A DNA stretch of 64,000 nt, taken from positions 3,500,197 to 3,564,196 of the forward strand of contig JAJEKV010000052.1 in the NCBI GenBank assembly GCA_021234155.1, in the 5' to 3' direction. The stretch comes from Isoetes taiwanensis. Its lineage: Eukaryota; Streptophyta; Lycopodiopsida; Isoetales; Isoetaceae. Both the position numbers and the translations under genes were made by a program. Below, piece after piece: positions 21,546 through 31,800 of the stretch. Numbering within the stretch: the stretch's first letter is position 1; every line of letters begins with the position of its first letter. A model generated the notes under the pieces. It worked only from the letters and a program-made list of their open reading frames with translations, was not told the origin of the DNA and ran no database searches.

Positions 21546-22426
21546 GTTTTTTTTTTTTTTAACCTAAATAAAACATTAAAATTTTATTCTCCTACTCAAA
21601 CTCAAATTCTTACCTAGAATGTCTTGAGTGAAAATCGATTTCCAAGAGCGGCGCATTTTGTTATTAGTGTACATGCAAAAAAAATAAAGGCATTCAATAA
21701 TTAGAAAACTTACATAAATAAAAAAAAAAAAAAAAAAAAAGACCATTCACGTTGAAAAGATCATTGACATTAAAACTATTTACATTGTTAATTAAAAAGA
21801 ACTATATATTGACATGTAAAAAAAAAAAATAAAAAAAAGGAAGAACATAAAAAGAAGGGGCCTCGTCTTTCAACGACGTCCCCTTCTTGTAATAAAAATT
21901 AGAGGAAGAATGGGCCTCGTCTTTCAACGACGTCCTTCTTCCATGGAAAAAAAATAGAAGAGGAGGAGAAAGGGGAGATAGGAAAGAAAGATTGAATAGA
22001 ATGAGAAAGTGGTGAAGAAGAAGAAGAAGAAAATGAATAGAAGATTGGAAGAACGGAAGATTAGAAGGAAGAAACCAATGATTGGAAGATGATTGGAAGA
22101 AGAAGGAGGAGGATTCGATTCATACTAATAAGAGGTGAAATGGATTGAAGAAAAACAAGGATGGAAAGAAGAGGAGGATAGAAATGGGATGGATTGAAAA
22201 CAAACAAGAAAAAACAAGAAGCCCTAAATCTATCAAACAACAAGCCTAATTCAAAAATAGAGTTGATTGATCCATTGAAATACCTTTGGATGCTTGCTTG
22301 AAGCTTGGAAAGGACCGCAAGGATGATCCGCGCCAAAAATCGCCACGAAAAACGCTCCTCCAGCCGCTTAGAACCAAAAAAACTAGGCGGCGGAAAAGCC
22401 GGCTCTGTTTTCTGATAAAAAGTTAC
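21546..22426. other. A- and GA-rich DNA with two small hairpins
   Basis: Poly-A tracts at 21719-21740 and 21819-21840, followed by a GAAGAAGAA-rich stretch (21955-22110). Two hairpin-forming segments at 21852-21888 and 21904-21942 share the loop sequence CCTCGTCTTTCAACGACGT. No gene was recognised. Confidence 0.5.
21852..21942. repeat. Twin short hairpins with identical loops
   Basis: AAGAAGGGG (21852-21860) pairs with CCCCTTCTT (21880-21888), and GGAAGAA (21904-21910) pairs with TTCTTCC (21936-21942). Both enclose CCTCGTCTTTCAACGACGT. The loop includes the ACGACGT core of the CACTA subterminal repeat. Confidence 0.65.
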
Positions 22427-22540
22427 AGACGTCGTTGAACGACGTCGTGACGTCGTTGAACGACGTCTGTTATAGTCGTTGACCGACGTCTATAACGACG
22501 TCTTTGTGTTAAACGACGTGCCCTTTTTTTTATTAAGTTA
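22427..22540 (-). repeat. Inverted CACTA subterminal repeats
   Basis: Tandem GACGTCGTTGAACGACGTC-type palindromes occur here (two near-identical ones at 22430-22467, then diverged ones to 22525). They are the reverse complement of the motif at 13040-13300. This marks the opposite end of the CACTA element; no CACTA terminus follows. Confidence 0.65.
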
Positions 22541-23040
22541 TAATTATAAGTTATTATTATAATTACTAGTTATGGTGCCCAGCGTTGCTGGGCACCGTCC
22601 TTTTTGTTAATGTCGTGCTAGCAAACTCCCCTTGTATTTGCACAATTCATCCCTTGTATTTGTTGCATCTATGTTGGCCTAGCATGTAAGACGGAACTTG
22701 CATACGCACTCGTATTTGTTACATCTGTATTGGTGGTTTTCCTCTCCAATTGATTAACAAAGAAACATGATTGGCCTTTTCATGACCTGTTCCTAGAGTG
22801 CTGACTGTTAATGCAGTTGTTCATGGAGTGTTGAAAGATAATGCAGTTGTTCATGGAGTGCTGCTTAAGTTATAAAACATTCCGTTGCCTTAAACTGCTA
22901 TAATAAAACGAACATGCTTAGTTTTGGCAAATGGCTTAAAGGACAATAAAGCAATTGTTCATGAAATGCTGCATAACATTGCCCCAACTGCTATAACAAA
23001 ATGGACATGCTTGTATTTGTTTGAAATCATAGATAGCTTG

Positions 23041-23560
23041 TCTAAAGGGAAGACCCTATTTGGTTGCCCCACTCATGGTATAACTTGTATATGCATATGA
23101 AAAGTTAAAACGAAGTTGTTTGACATTTGTGGAGTGGGGCAACTCGTATATGCATATGAAAAGTTAAAACGAAGTTGTTTGACATTTGTCGTTAGTGAAG
23201 CTTGTATTTGTATTTGAGCTGACCTGTGTGGCGAAGAGTAGAGTTGTGCATTAGTAATGCACACTTGTAATCTTCATGGTATATCAGTCATGTGGGTATG
23301 CATATGCTTACAACCCTGGTCAAGAAAAGAAAAGGGAAGTGAACAGAGGCTGTCTAAAGGGAAGACCTTGTTTGGCTGTCCCACTTGTGGGGTGGCTTGT
23401 GTATGTGACTATGGAAAGTTACAACAGAAGATTGTTTGAGATTTGTAGTCAATGAAGCTTGTAATTGTATTTGAGCTGATCTGTGTGGTGGGGAGTAGAG
23501 TTGTGGATTAACAATGCAGAACTTGTAATCTTCATAGTATATCAGCCATGTGGGCATGCT
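23041..23560. repeat. Internal direct repeats of the Helitron
   Basis: A segment with AAGGGAAGACC...TTTGG-TTGCCCCACT...GTATATGCATATGAAAAGTTAAAAC is present at 23045-23130, partly again at 23130-23185, and as a diverged longer copy at 23352-23545. The accompanying GTGGCGAAGAGTAGAGTTGTG stretch is also duplicated (23228 and 23487). Confidence 0.7.
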
Positions 23561-23886
23561 TACAATCCTGGTCATCTAACTTATTCAAGGTGGTCTGAGT
23601 TGGAGACTTGCCTTCAAAATATTTGATGTAGACTCTAGCTTTCTTGCATCCTCCTTTCCTGGAATTGATCCTTCATCCTTCATTCTCGAGCTGCGACTCG
23701 CATGACACAACAACGCCCGATGGATGGGGCTTTTCTATTCATCCCAGCAGTGTAATTACAATGGTAGAGAGTGGGTAGCTGCATATCGCAAGCTACCCAA
23801 AAAACAAAAAATACAGGGAATATCCAGTCATAACACCTGGACCCCAAAATACAAAAATATATCATAGATGTTTGGCTAGTGTACCT

Positions 23887-23965
23887 GCCTAGGGCTTATC
23901 GCCGGGATTAAAAAACCCCGCCCTTTCGGGTTTTCGAGGAAAAACCCTAGCGATAAGCCCTAGGC
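23887..23965. repeat. Strong inverted repeat with nested stem
   Basis: A perfect 16-bp stem GCCTAGGGCTTATCGC (23887-23902) / GCGATAAGCCCTAGGC (23950-23965) encloses a second stem pairing CGGG-TTAAAAAACCCCGCCC with GGGTTTTCGAGGAAAAACCC, partly mismatched. A hairpin this long could template small RNAs or be a footprint of another element. Confidence 0.75.
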
Positions 23966-24239
23966 AAGGTTTAGACAACGCGGCCGCTAAACTTCCCAAA
24001 AACCCACGCCCAAAAAGAAACCAACGCCGCGGCAACGCCTGCACTGCATAAGACCACAAAACACAATAGAGAAGAACAAAACCCTCGAAAAAGTTTAGGG
24101 TTGATTAAAGGCCGCGGCCGCTTAACAACAACATATATAAACAAAATACTTAAGGGAGGGAGGGAGGGAGAGCATAGAACATAACCCGAAAACACTGGCG
24201 GGCTTAAGAGAAAGCGCCGGCGAGAAGTCAAGGAATTAA

Positions 24240-24895
24240 TGCAGGAAGAAATAGCGATCCCCTAACCGGATGAGAGGCCCAAATGCATGCAATGCATGCA
24301 GTAACGATGTAACTCTTTGCATGCTCGTCTGCTCGAGAATCGCGATCCGCCGGATCGACCTGCATTCTCGAAGCGACTGCGCATGACACAACAACGCCGA
24401 AAGAAGAGAACTTCCCGCCGATCCGAGATGAAGGCTCAAGAATTGCCCCATAGTGGAGGAATGCCGAGGTAGAAGCGAGACGAGAAGGATAGGAAGAGAT
24501 ACGAGAAAGATAGGAAACGCCAGGAAGGGATGCGCCAGGAAAGGTCAACGCAGGCCAAGGTAGAAGAGAACCGAGAACGATAAGAAACGCCAGGAAGGGA
24601 TACGCCAGGAAAGGTCAGGTCGAAGAGAAACAAGAATGATAGGAAATGCCACGAAAGGTCAACCCATGCAAGAGGAAGCCCCTCCTCTGCATGAGAGCAT
24701 AGAACATAACCTGAAACACTGCTGGGCGAAGAGAAAGCGCCGATGAGAAGCTGAAGGCGAATGCAGGAAGAAATAGCGATCCCCTAACCGGATGAGAGGC
24801 CCGAAATGCATGCAATGCATGCAGGCAACGCATGCAACTCTTGCATGCTCGTCTGGCTCGAGAATCGCGATCCGTCGGATCGATCTGCATTTTGA
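24240..24895. repeat. 125-bp direct repeats and a 72-bp tandem
   Basis: The segment from AGAAATAGCGATCCCCTAAC to GATCGA-CTGCAT occurs at 24246-24367 and again at 24767-24890. It includes an ATGCATGCAATGCATGCA run and a palindromic TCGCGATCC. Between them AACGCCAGGAAGGGAT-CGCCAGGAAAGGTC repeats about every 72 bp. Confidence 0.8.
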
Positions 24896-27313
24896 AGTTA
24901 ACAAAATGGATGCATTTTGTAGTTAACAAAATGGATGTCTCATATCATAGGAGCATGATATTTTGTGGCAAAACCCAATCCAGAATAAAGGTGGTGCTTG
25001 TGACAGTCAACTCAGATTTGTCTCTAAATGAAATATTGTGAAGAACTTCTGTTTACTCCTGAATATTATGTCGAGACACAAAGATATGATATATAGTTCT
25101 TCTAGTGGATAGAGCTATCAAAGCTGAAAGACTTAAATATGCCTTTCCATCTTAACTTGCATCTACGCTTTAGAGACTCAAATATTGTCTGTAGAATTCA
25201 ACAACCATAAAGATAGAACAAAAAAGAGAGTCAAGATTGGCAAGGCCATACCTCCCTTTTTCTATTCAGAGCAAAACCACATTGTAATCAGTGCGGCAAT
25301 ATAATAACTCCACCCATACAACCTGCGAATTTCTTTGTAAAAGCACATAAGGTAAATAGAACACGATATACCACAAATTATTTAACACACTTTATTAATT
25401 AGTTGCCTTCCCTTCTCAATCAACTGTAAGCTTTAGCTATTGCCTCAAGAGCAAGCAATAACTGGACAAACACCCTTTGCTTCGACAAACACCTTTTGCA
25501 GTACCTTCTTCGAAGATAAAAAGCAAATGCAGCTTCAACAAACACCTTTTGCAGTACCTCCTTCAAAGATAAAAAGCAAATGCAGCTACATCCTTTATAT
25601 TTGCTAAATGAGGGCCTACAAAAGAAACAGCAAGAATGAATAAAAGAGAATACGTTTATTGCAACAAAACCATTACAAATAAAACCTTACCTCCATTTAA
25701 CCCAGTTAAAAATGGATGCCCACTTGAAATTTCCAGGATTGTCGGGATAAACCTTCAATAAGGATTCACACAAATTTACATAAAGAGAGATGTATCAAAG
25801 AGCACACATAAGAACACATGGTACATCAAAACAAATTGCAGAGCAGATCATAATAAATTATAGCGTGTTCATGCAAGAAGAACATGGCTTAGAAAATATA
25901 TATCTGAAAATGTGATGCTGATGCATTTTGAACAAAAAAATAGCAACGAAAAAAGCCTATTAGCATCGTTTGTAGTCTGCCTATCAATGCTTCAAATAGT
26001 AGATCAACTTCTTACCAGATCGATATCCTGATTCGCTCTAAACAGTTGCAGCAGAATTATATATTCAAGTCAACATTGGAGCTCCACTGGGATTGAAAAT
26101 CAGAGTCGCCAACATAAGAGAAAAAACGTCCTTCTTCACTGAAGAATAGATAGAAGAGCAGTTATATACTGGAGATGCAATTATAGTGCAGAGTTACTTG
26201 AATCCTTGAACAAACACCGTTTCAAGTGTTCAACAATTAATGCAGGTCACCACAACTCCCTGCCAGATTTAGATTAAGCCATGCCTTCACATATGTTGAT
26301 GGCGATGCTCGATGAAAGAAGAAACATGTGTGTAAATCTGCCTAACTTGCTCAAGAACGAAAAAGGGAACACCTAGCTCGCAAAACAAATGGAGCCCTTG
26401 CTTGCACAACCACAACAAAGCAAATGAAGGAAGAATGAGGTCACAGTATCTGCATTCTCTAGACCTCCTTTTCCACATTTTGATTTCTTCTTCCACATGG
26501 AGCCAAAAGATTCACAGTTTTCAAAGCAGGAGCTGCGGTTCCAGACCAAAAATAAGATCCTAAAACATAATCTTGTACAGAAGAAGGAACGCAAAATATC
26601 ATCATGTATCTATTTAGCATGGATCTTGCAGGCTCCTGCTTGCAGAAGCTGCAAAATATCATCTCCATTGGCACATGCAACCCTCTTTTTACGTGTCGCT
26701 TTTCGGGCGGCTTCCGTAAGACTAAAATTTGAGATTCCAATGGGAAGATCTTTGTGAGTTCATGGTTTTACCAATGGTAAGGTTCACCAATGGAAGATGC
26801 TCTGTTCTTATGTTTATTCATTTTCTGCTGGAGCTATGTCCGCTCAACCTCAGGCATCACTTACAAAGCAATGGCGCAACGGGATTGGACTGCCAAATTG
26901 ACTGGAGACGGGCAACCCATTAGGAAGTTTATAGAAACAGAGTTAGAAGCAGATGGCAGGGTGCAAAATGACGGCACCAAGAGCATTGGTTCCAACTCCA
27001 GGTCGAACTCTTGTATGAATGATGGCTTCCGTGGATTTTGGCTCAAAAGCACGAAGATATTAATACATATCTGAATCATTCCAAATTTGCAGCTCTGGCC
27101 GTTGCAGGTCGATTGGCTCCAAAGATCTGTTGATTGTTTGAGCAGAACCATGCTGCCGAACCCATTCTCTCCTCAGCTCCACGTCGACCCGTCCTCTGCT
27201 ATGTAGCCCTTGTGTTGAATCCTTATCGTCCAGTTAGGCCAATCAAATCCTCGCCTTCCAATTTAGGGCTGGATCCAAATCCAGGAATTACTGAATAACA
27301 TTATAATATAGGA
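24896..27313. other. Right part of the Helitron body without recognised gene
   Basis: Two tandem copies of a 55-bp unit (CAAACACCTTTTGCAGTACC, 25489-25600) and several 60-96-codon frames on both strands are present. None has a recognisable domain. These could include captured exon pieces too short to identify by eye. Confidence 0.4.
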
Positions 27314-27341
27314 TAATTATTATACAAAGAAGGATTGTTAC
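27314..27341 (-). other. Start of the transporter intron, ending at the Helitron
   Basis: The 28 bases after the donor run straight into the Helitron 5' end at 27313. Confidence 0.5.
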
Positions 27342-27435
27342 CCAGTGGAGGGCTGTCATTTATGCAGTAATCTAACTCAGGAAGCTGCTCTTGAACAGGA
27401 TGTTGAAAGTCCGGTTTGCCTCCACCTCCAGACAT
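27342..27435 (-). pseudogene. First exon of a nucleobase-ascorbate transporter (NAT)
   Basis: The minus strand encodes MSGGGGKPDFQHP, then EQLPELDYCINDSPP, and reaches a G|GTAAC splice donor at 27341. Plant nucleobase-ascorbate transporters (NCS2 family, membrane carriers for purines, uracil or xanthine) begin with a Gly-rich leader followed by EQLP-DIxYCINxSPPPW, and exon 1 often stops there. The match is short but very specific. Neither the transmembrane part nor exon 2 was found downstream. The Helitron 5' end sits 28 bp inside the would-be intron, so this is either a gene interrupted by the Helitron or a captured exon. CACTA-like CGACGTG motifs lie upstream at 27610. Confidence 0.65.
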
Positions 27436-27599
27436 TTTTGTGATAGAAAATGTAGAAATCAAACTCAAATTTTTTATCTTTCGACGAACTTAGATGATTA
27501 AAAACAGCTTTTCACTGATGGATCGGAGCTGCAATATTCGATCTGCATAAACAGAGCAGAGAAAAGAGGTGGGCCGTATTTGCGGGAATGACGCCAATG

Positions 27600-28812
27600 T
27601 GTATACCGACGTGTCTTTTTTTTTTTTATTAAGTTACCAACTTAGATCTATTTGTTTTATTACTTATGTTTTTTATTTATATTGTGGTGGCACAAGATAG
27701 ACCCTTCACCTTAATATAACATATCCTACTCACCTTGAATTTCGAGTTCGAGATATTCAATTTCATTACACTCCATAATGAGTCCATAATGAATGTGACC
27801 GCCACGGCAATTAATTTGTTGTCGAAGTACCGGATTTGGACAGTTAAGCTATACCTATTCTAGAGCCCGCCCTATGCTTTCATTTGACGACGTTTTGGTT
27901 TATAACGACGTGTCTTTTTTTTTAATTAAGTTATTATTATTAGCAATCTTTTTTTTTATCGACGCCCAGTAATTTTCGCGTTGAACGGCGTTTATAACGA
28001 TGTTTGGGTTCCAAAACGAGCGTGTCCTTTTTTTAAGTTAATATTATTAGCAACTTAGATTTGTTTCATTACTTATGTATTTTATCTATCCTTCTTTATC
28101 TATCCACTTAGATTTCTCTCCATCCTTGTTTATCTATCCACTTTAATAAACCAGACTTGTGCACCATTGAGCTTCACTTGCATACTTTCATACTAAATCA
28201 AGCTTGCCAATCACTTCCATGATCATGATCAGAAGGGAAGGCAAACATATGGCTCACCAGGTTGCTCTTCTGCATACAATCTACACAAGGCATGCCCAGC
28301 TACAGTCCATGCAAAGCTGCAAGAAGAGCTTCTTTGATTTGCCATATTCTCTCGTGCATGATCACATACAACTTCATATATGGTTGCAGCCTCTTCATAG
28401 ATTCTTGCTAAGGGTTTTGGACCACGACCCGGGGTTCAACGACGTCTCACCTTGAATTTCGAAGTTCGAGATATTCAATTTCAGTACACTCCATAATGAG
28501 TCCATATGAATGTGACCGCCCACGGCAATTAATTTGTTGTCGATGACGGATTTGGACAGTTAAGCTATACCTATTCTAGAGCCCGCCCTATGCTTTCATT
28601 TTGACTTTTTTGGTTTATATCGACGTGTCCTTTTTTAAAGTTAATATTATTAGCAACTTAGATTTGTTTCATTACTTATGTATTTTATCTATTCTTGTTT
28701 ATGTATCCACTTAGATTTCTCTCCATCCTTGTTTATCTATCCACTTTAATAAACCAGACTTGTGCACCATTGAGCTTCACTTGCATACTTTCATACTAAA
28801 TCAAGCTTGCCA
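27600..28812. repeat. Duplicated segment with CGACGTGTC-poly(T) motifs
   Basis: Two direct copies of one segment are present: 27738-27900 / 28450-28620 (ATTTCGAGTTCGAGATATTC onward) and 28018-28210 / 28622-28812 (GTGTCC-poly T, TCTCTCCATCCTTGTTTATC, AATAAACCAGACTTGTGCAC). The CGACGTGTC-T(8-14)-AAGTTA motif itself occurs at 27610, 27903, 28017 and 28620 and also ends the CACTA subterminal block at 22520. The insert 28210-28440 is unique to the first copy, and its 83-codon frame is unrecognised. Confidence 0.65.
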
Positions 28813-28820
28813 GCCACTTG

Positions 28821-31800
28821 GTCGACGTTTGAGTCCATTGGCGAGTCGGATCGCGATTAGGAGAGGAGGAGCCTGGCCCGGTCCCGGGGTGGCCTTGGGA
28901 GAGGAAATTTGGGGCAAAAAGCAGCCTCCCGGGAGGGATTTTTAGGGGTCAAGGCCCAAGGCCAACACCCCAACTCCACTTCAAGACACGGCGCAAGGTC
29001 CCGCCGAACCGACAAGGGAGAGGGCCTCCAAACGTAAAACCCCGTGGGTTGCCGTGCTCTAGAAGGGTTTACGTTTTGGGGGCGAGTCCCCTGGTCTGTT
29101 CCACTTGGGACCTGGGCCGAAGCAAAGAGTCGAGAATACGGAGCAAGGGAACCGACGGGAGCAGAGTTTGGGCCTTTCCTCCCTCCCGTTGTGGCAAGTA
29201 GAAGTCGGAGGCTTTTAGTTGGCAAGACATTCGTAAATTCGCAATTAATGCATTGCACGAAAAATAAATTCCGGTTTTTGCCACTGGATCCCTAATTCAT
29301 CTCCAGCACACGGCCCAATTTTGAATTTTTAGGAGAAGGTCTAGGTCAAAGGGTTAGATTAGAGCGGTCGGGGCAGCCGCGTTGGCAACCGAAGCCTGGC
29401 ACCCTTCCCCAAGTCAAACGAGGCCGGGACCTTGCGTGGATCCCTCACAAGAGGGGAGAGTCCAGGACCCCGTGGAGGGGATCCAAAAAAGTTCCCGAGG
29501 CGGCCCTTCTGGCGGCGCTCCCGGGGGCTGCAGCTAACGACCACCCCCCCGGGCCAGGTTCCCCTATCCCACAAGATTTGGATCCTCCGTTGGGGGGCCC
29601 CTCTTCGGGAAGGTCCAAAAGATTCCAGGATCGGTCCGGGAGAACTTGTCAACCCGCGGGAAGCGTCGATGTCGGCCTTTGTAGAAACCGCCTGCTTTTG
29701 TCGTCGCACCGGGGATGCTCCGGAATGGCAAATAGACCTCGCCAAATCGTCAGGAATGGCGAAATTACCCTAGGGAGCAAGTTACACGGCGGTTTTGCGA
29801 AAAGAAGGAAACACTCACGCCCTCCACGATAGTATCCCGCATGCACATCCTAGGCCAATTGACACGAGTGTGATGGAAGTGAGCTACTTTGGCTTCTTGG
29901 AGTTGGGTGGTCTTCTGGCCACGGAACTTGGTCCCTGTGGCAATGTCGACGTTCCCCGAGTCCATTGGCGAGTCGGATCAGCGATTCGAGAGAGGGAGGT
30001 CGCCCGTCCCCCGCCCCGAGGGCCTTGGGGAGAAAATTTGGGGCAAGCAGCCTCCGGAGGGATTTTAGGGTCGCCTTCTGGGCCAACACCCCAACTCCAC
30101 TTCAAGACACCCAAAGGTCCCGCCGACCGACAAGGAGAGGGCCTCCAAACGTAAACCCCCGTGGGTTGCCATGCTCTAGAAGGGTTTACGTTTTGGGGGC
30201 CGAGTCCCCGGTCTCTGCACTTTGGGACTGGCCGAGAAGCGCTAAATGGGAATACTGGACAAGGGGAACCGACGGAGCGGAGTTTGGGCCTTTCCTCCTC
30301 CCGTTGTGGCAAGTAGAAGTCGGGGCTTTTGCAAAGGGCAAGACATTAAGTAAATTCGCAATTAATGCATTGCACGAAAATAAATTCGGTTTTTGCCATT
30401 TGGATCCCTAATTCATCTCCAAAGACACGGCCCAATTTTTGAATTTTGGGAGAAGGTCTAGGTCAAAGGGTTAGCATTAGAGCGGTCGGGGCAGCCCGTT
30501 GTGGGCAACCGAGCCGCACCCCTTCCCCAAGTCAAACGAGGCGGGACCTTGTAGGGATCCCTCACAAGAGGGGAGAGTCCAGGACCCCGGGAGGCGGGAT
30601 CAAAAAAGTTCCCGAGGCAGCCCTTCCTGGCAGCGCTCCCGGGGGCTGCACGCTAATGACCACCCTCCCGGAGCCCGGTTCCCCTATCCGACCGTTGGAT
30701 CCTCCGTTCAGGGGCCCCTCTTCGGGAAGGTCCAAAAGATTCCAGATCGGTCCGGGAGAACTTGTCAAACCGCTGGGCGCCCCGGATGTCGGCCTTGTAG
30801 AAACCGCGATTTGTTTTTGTCGTCGCACGCAGGGATGCTCCGAATGGCAAATAGACCGCCAAATCGTCGGGAATGGCGAAATTACCCTAGGGAGCAAGTT
30901 ACACGGCGGTTTGCGAAAGAAGGAAACACTCCGCCCTCCACGACGGTATCTGCATGCACATCCTAGGCCATTGACTACGAAAGTGTGATGGAAGTGAGCT
31001 ACTTTGGCTTCTTGGAGTTCGGGTGGTCTTACGGCCGCGGAACTTGGTCCCAGGGGCAATGTCGACGTTTCCGAGTCCATTGGCAGAGTCGGATCATTGG
31101 GAGAGGGGAGGTCGCCCGGTCCGGTCCCTAGGGCCTTGGGGAGAGGAAATTTGGGGCAAAGCAGACCTGGAGGGATTTTAGGGTCCGCTCAAGGGCCAAC
31201 ACCCAACTCCACTTCAAGACACGGCGCAAGGTCCGGCGAATCGACAAGGAGAGGGCCTCAAACGTAAACCCCGTGGGTTGCCGTGCTCTAGAAGGGTTTA
31301 CGTTTTTGGGGCCGAAGTCCTGGTCTGCTGCACTTGGGACTCCGGCCAGAAGCAAAGAACCGAGAATACGGAGCAAGGGGAACCGGCGGGAGCGGAGTTT
31401 GGGCCTTTCCTCCCCCCGTTGTGGCAAGTAGAAGTCGGGGGCTTTTGCGATGGCAAGACATTCAGTAAATTCGCAATTAATGCATTGCACGAAAAATAAA
31501 TTCGGTTTTTGCCGGTGGATCCCTAATTCATCTCCAAAGACACGGCCCAATTTTCGAATTTTCGGAGAAGGTCTAGGTCAAAGGGTTAGCATTAGAGCGG
31601 TCGGGGCAGCGGATTCGCGGCAACCGAGCTGGCACCCTTCCCCAAGTCAAACGAGGCGGGGACCTTGCGGGGATCCCTCACAAGGGGAGAGTCCGGACCC
31701 GGGGAGGCGGGATCAAAAAAAGTTCCCGAGGCAGCCCTTCTGGCGGCGCCCGGGGCTGACGCTAATGACCACCCTCCGAGGCCGGTTCCCCTATCCGGCC

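Larger units (their letters stand above)
12789..22540 (+). mobile_element. Probable CACTA element carrying genes, interrupted by two Helitrons
   Basis: The left end has a CACTA terminus and subterminal repeats. The right side has inverted copies of the same subterminal motif. The right terminal CACTA was not found and may be destroyed near the Helitron inserted at 22566. After removing the Helitrons at 13596-17275, the element would be about 6 kb. It holds minus-strand genes of no recognised transposase type, so it looks like a gene-carrying non-autonomous element. The evidence for one single element is circumstantial. Confidence 0.45.
22566..27313 (-). mobile_element. 4.7-kb Helitron with mixed body
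   Basis: On the minus strand the element starts TCCTATATTATAATGTTATTC at 27313 and ends with the perfect hairpin GCCCAGC-AAC-GCTGGGC, then ACCATAA and CTAG at 22566. The 5' leader (AATTTAGGGCTGGATCC on the plus strand) is shared with the Helitron at 15520-17275, so they belong to one family. The body is not a polypurine tract. It contains internal direct repeats, a strong hairpin and several short frames, none of which I recognise. No Rep/helicase is present. Host bases on both sides are A and T. Confidence 0.85.

Noticed and set aside
22427-27435. A complete nucleobase-ascorbate transporter gene spanning the Helitron
   Set aside because: Beyond the Helitron, at 22566 and leftwards, there are CACTA subterminal repeats and no transmembrane-coding exon.
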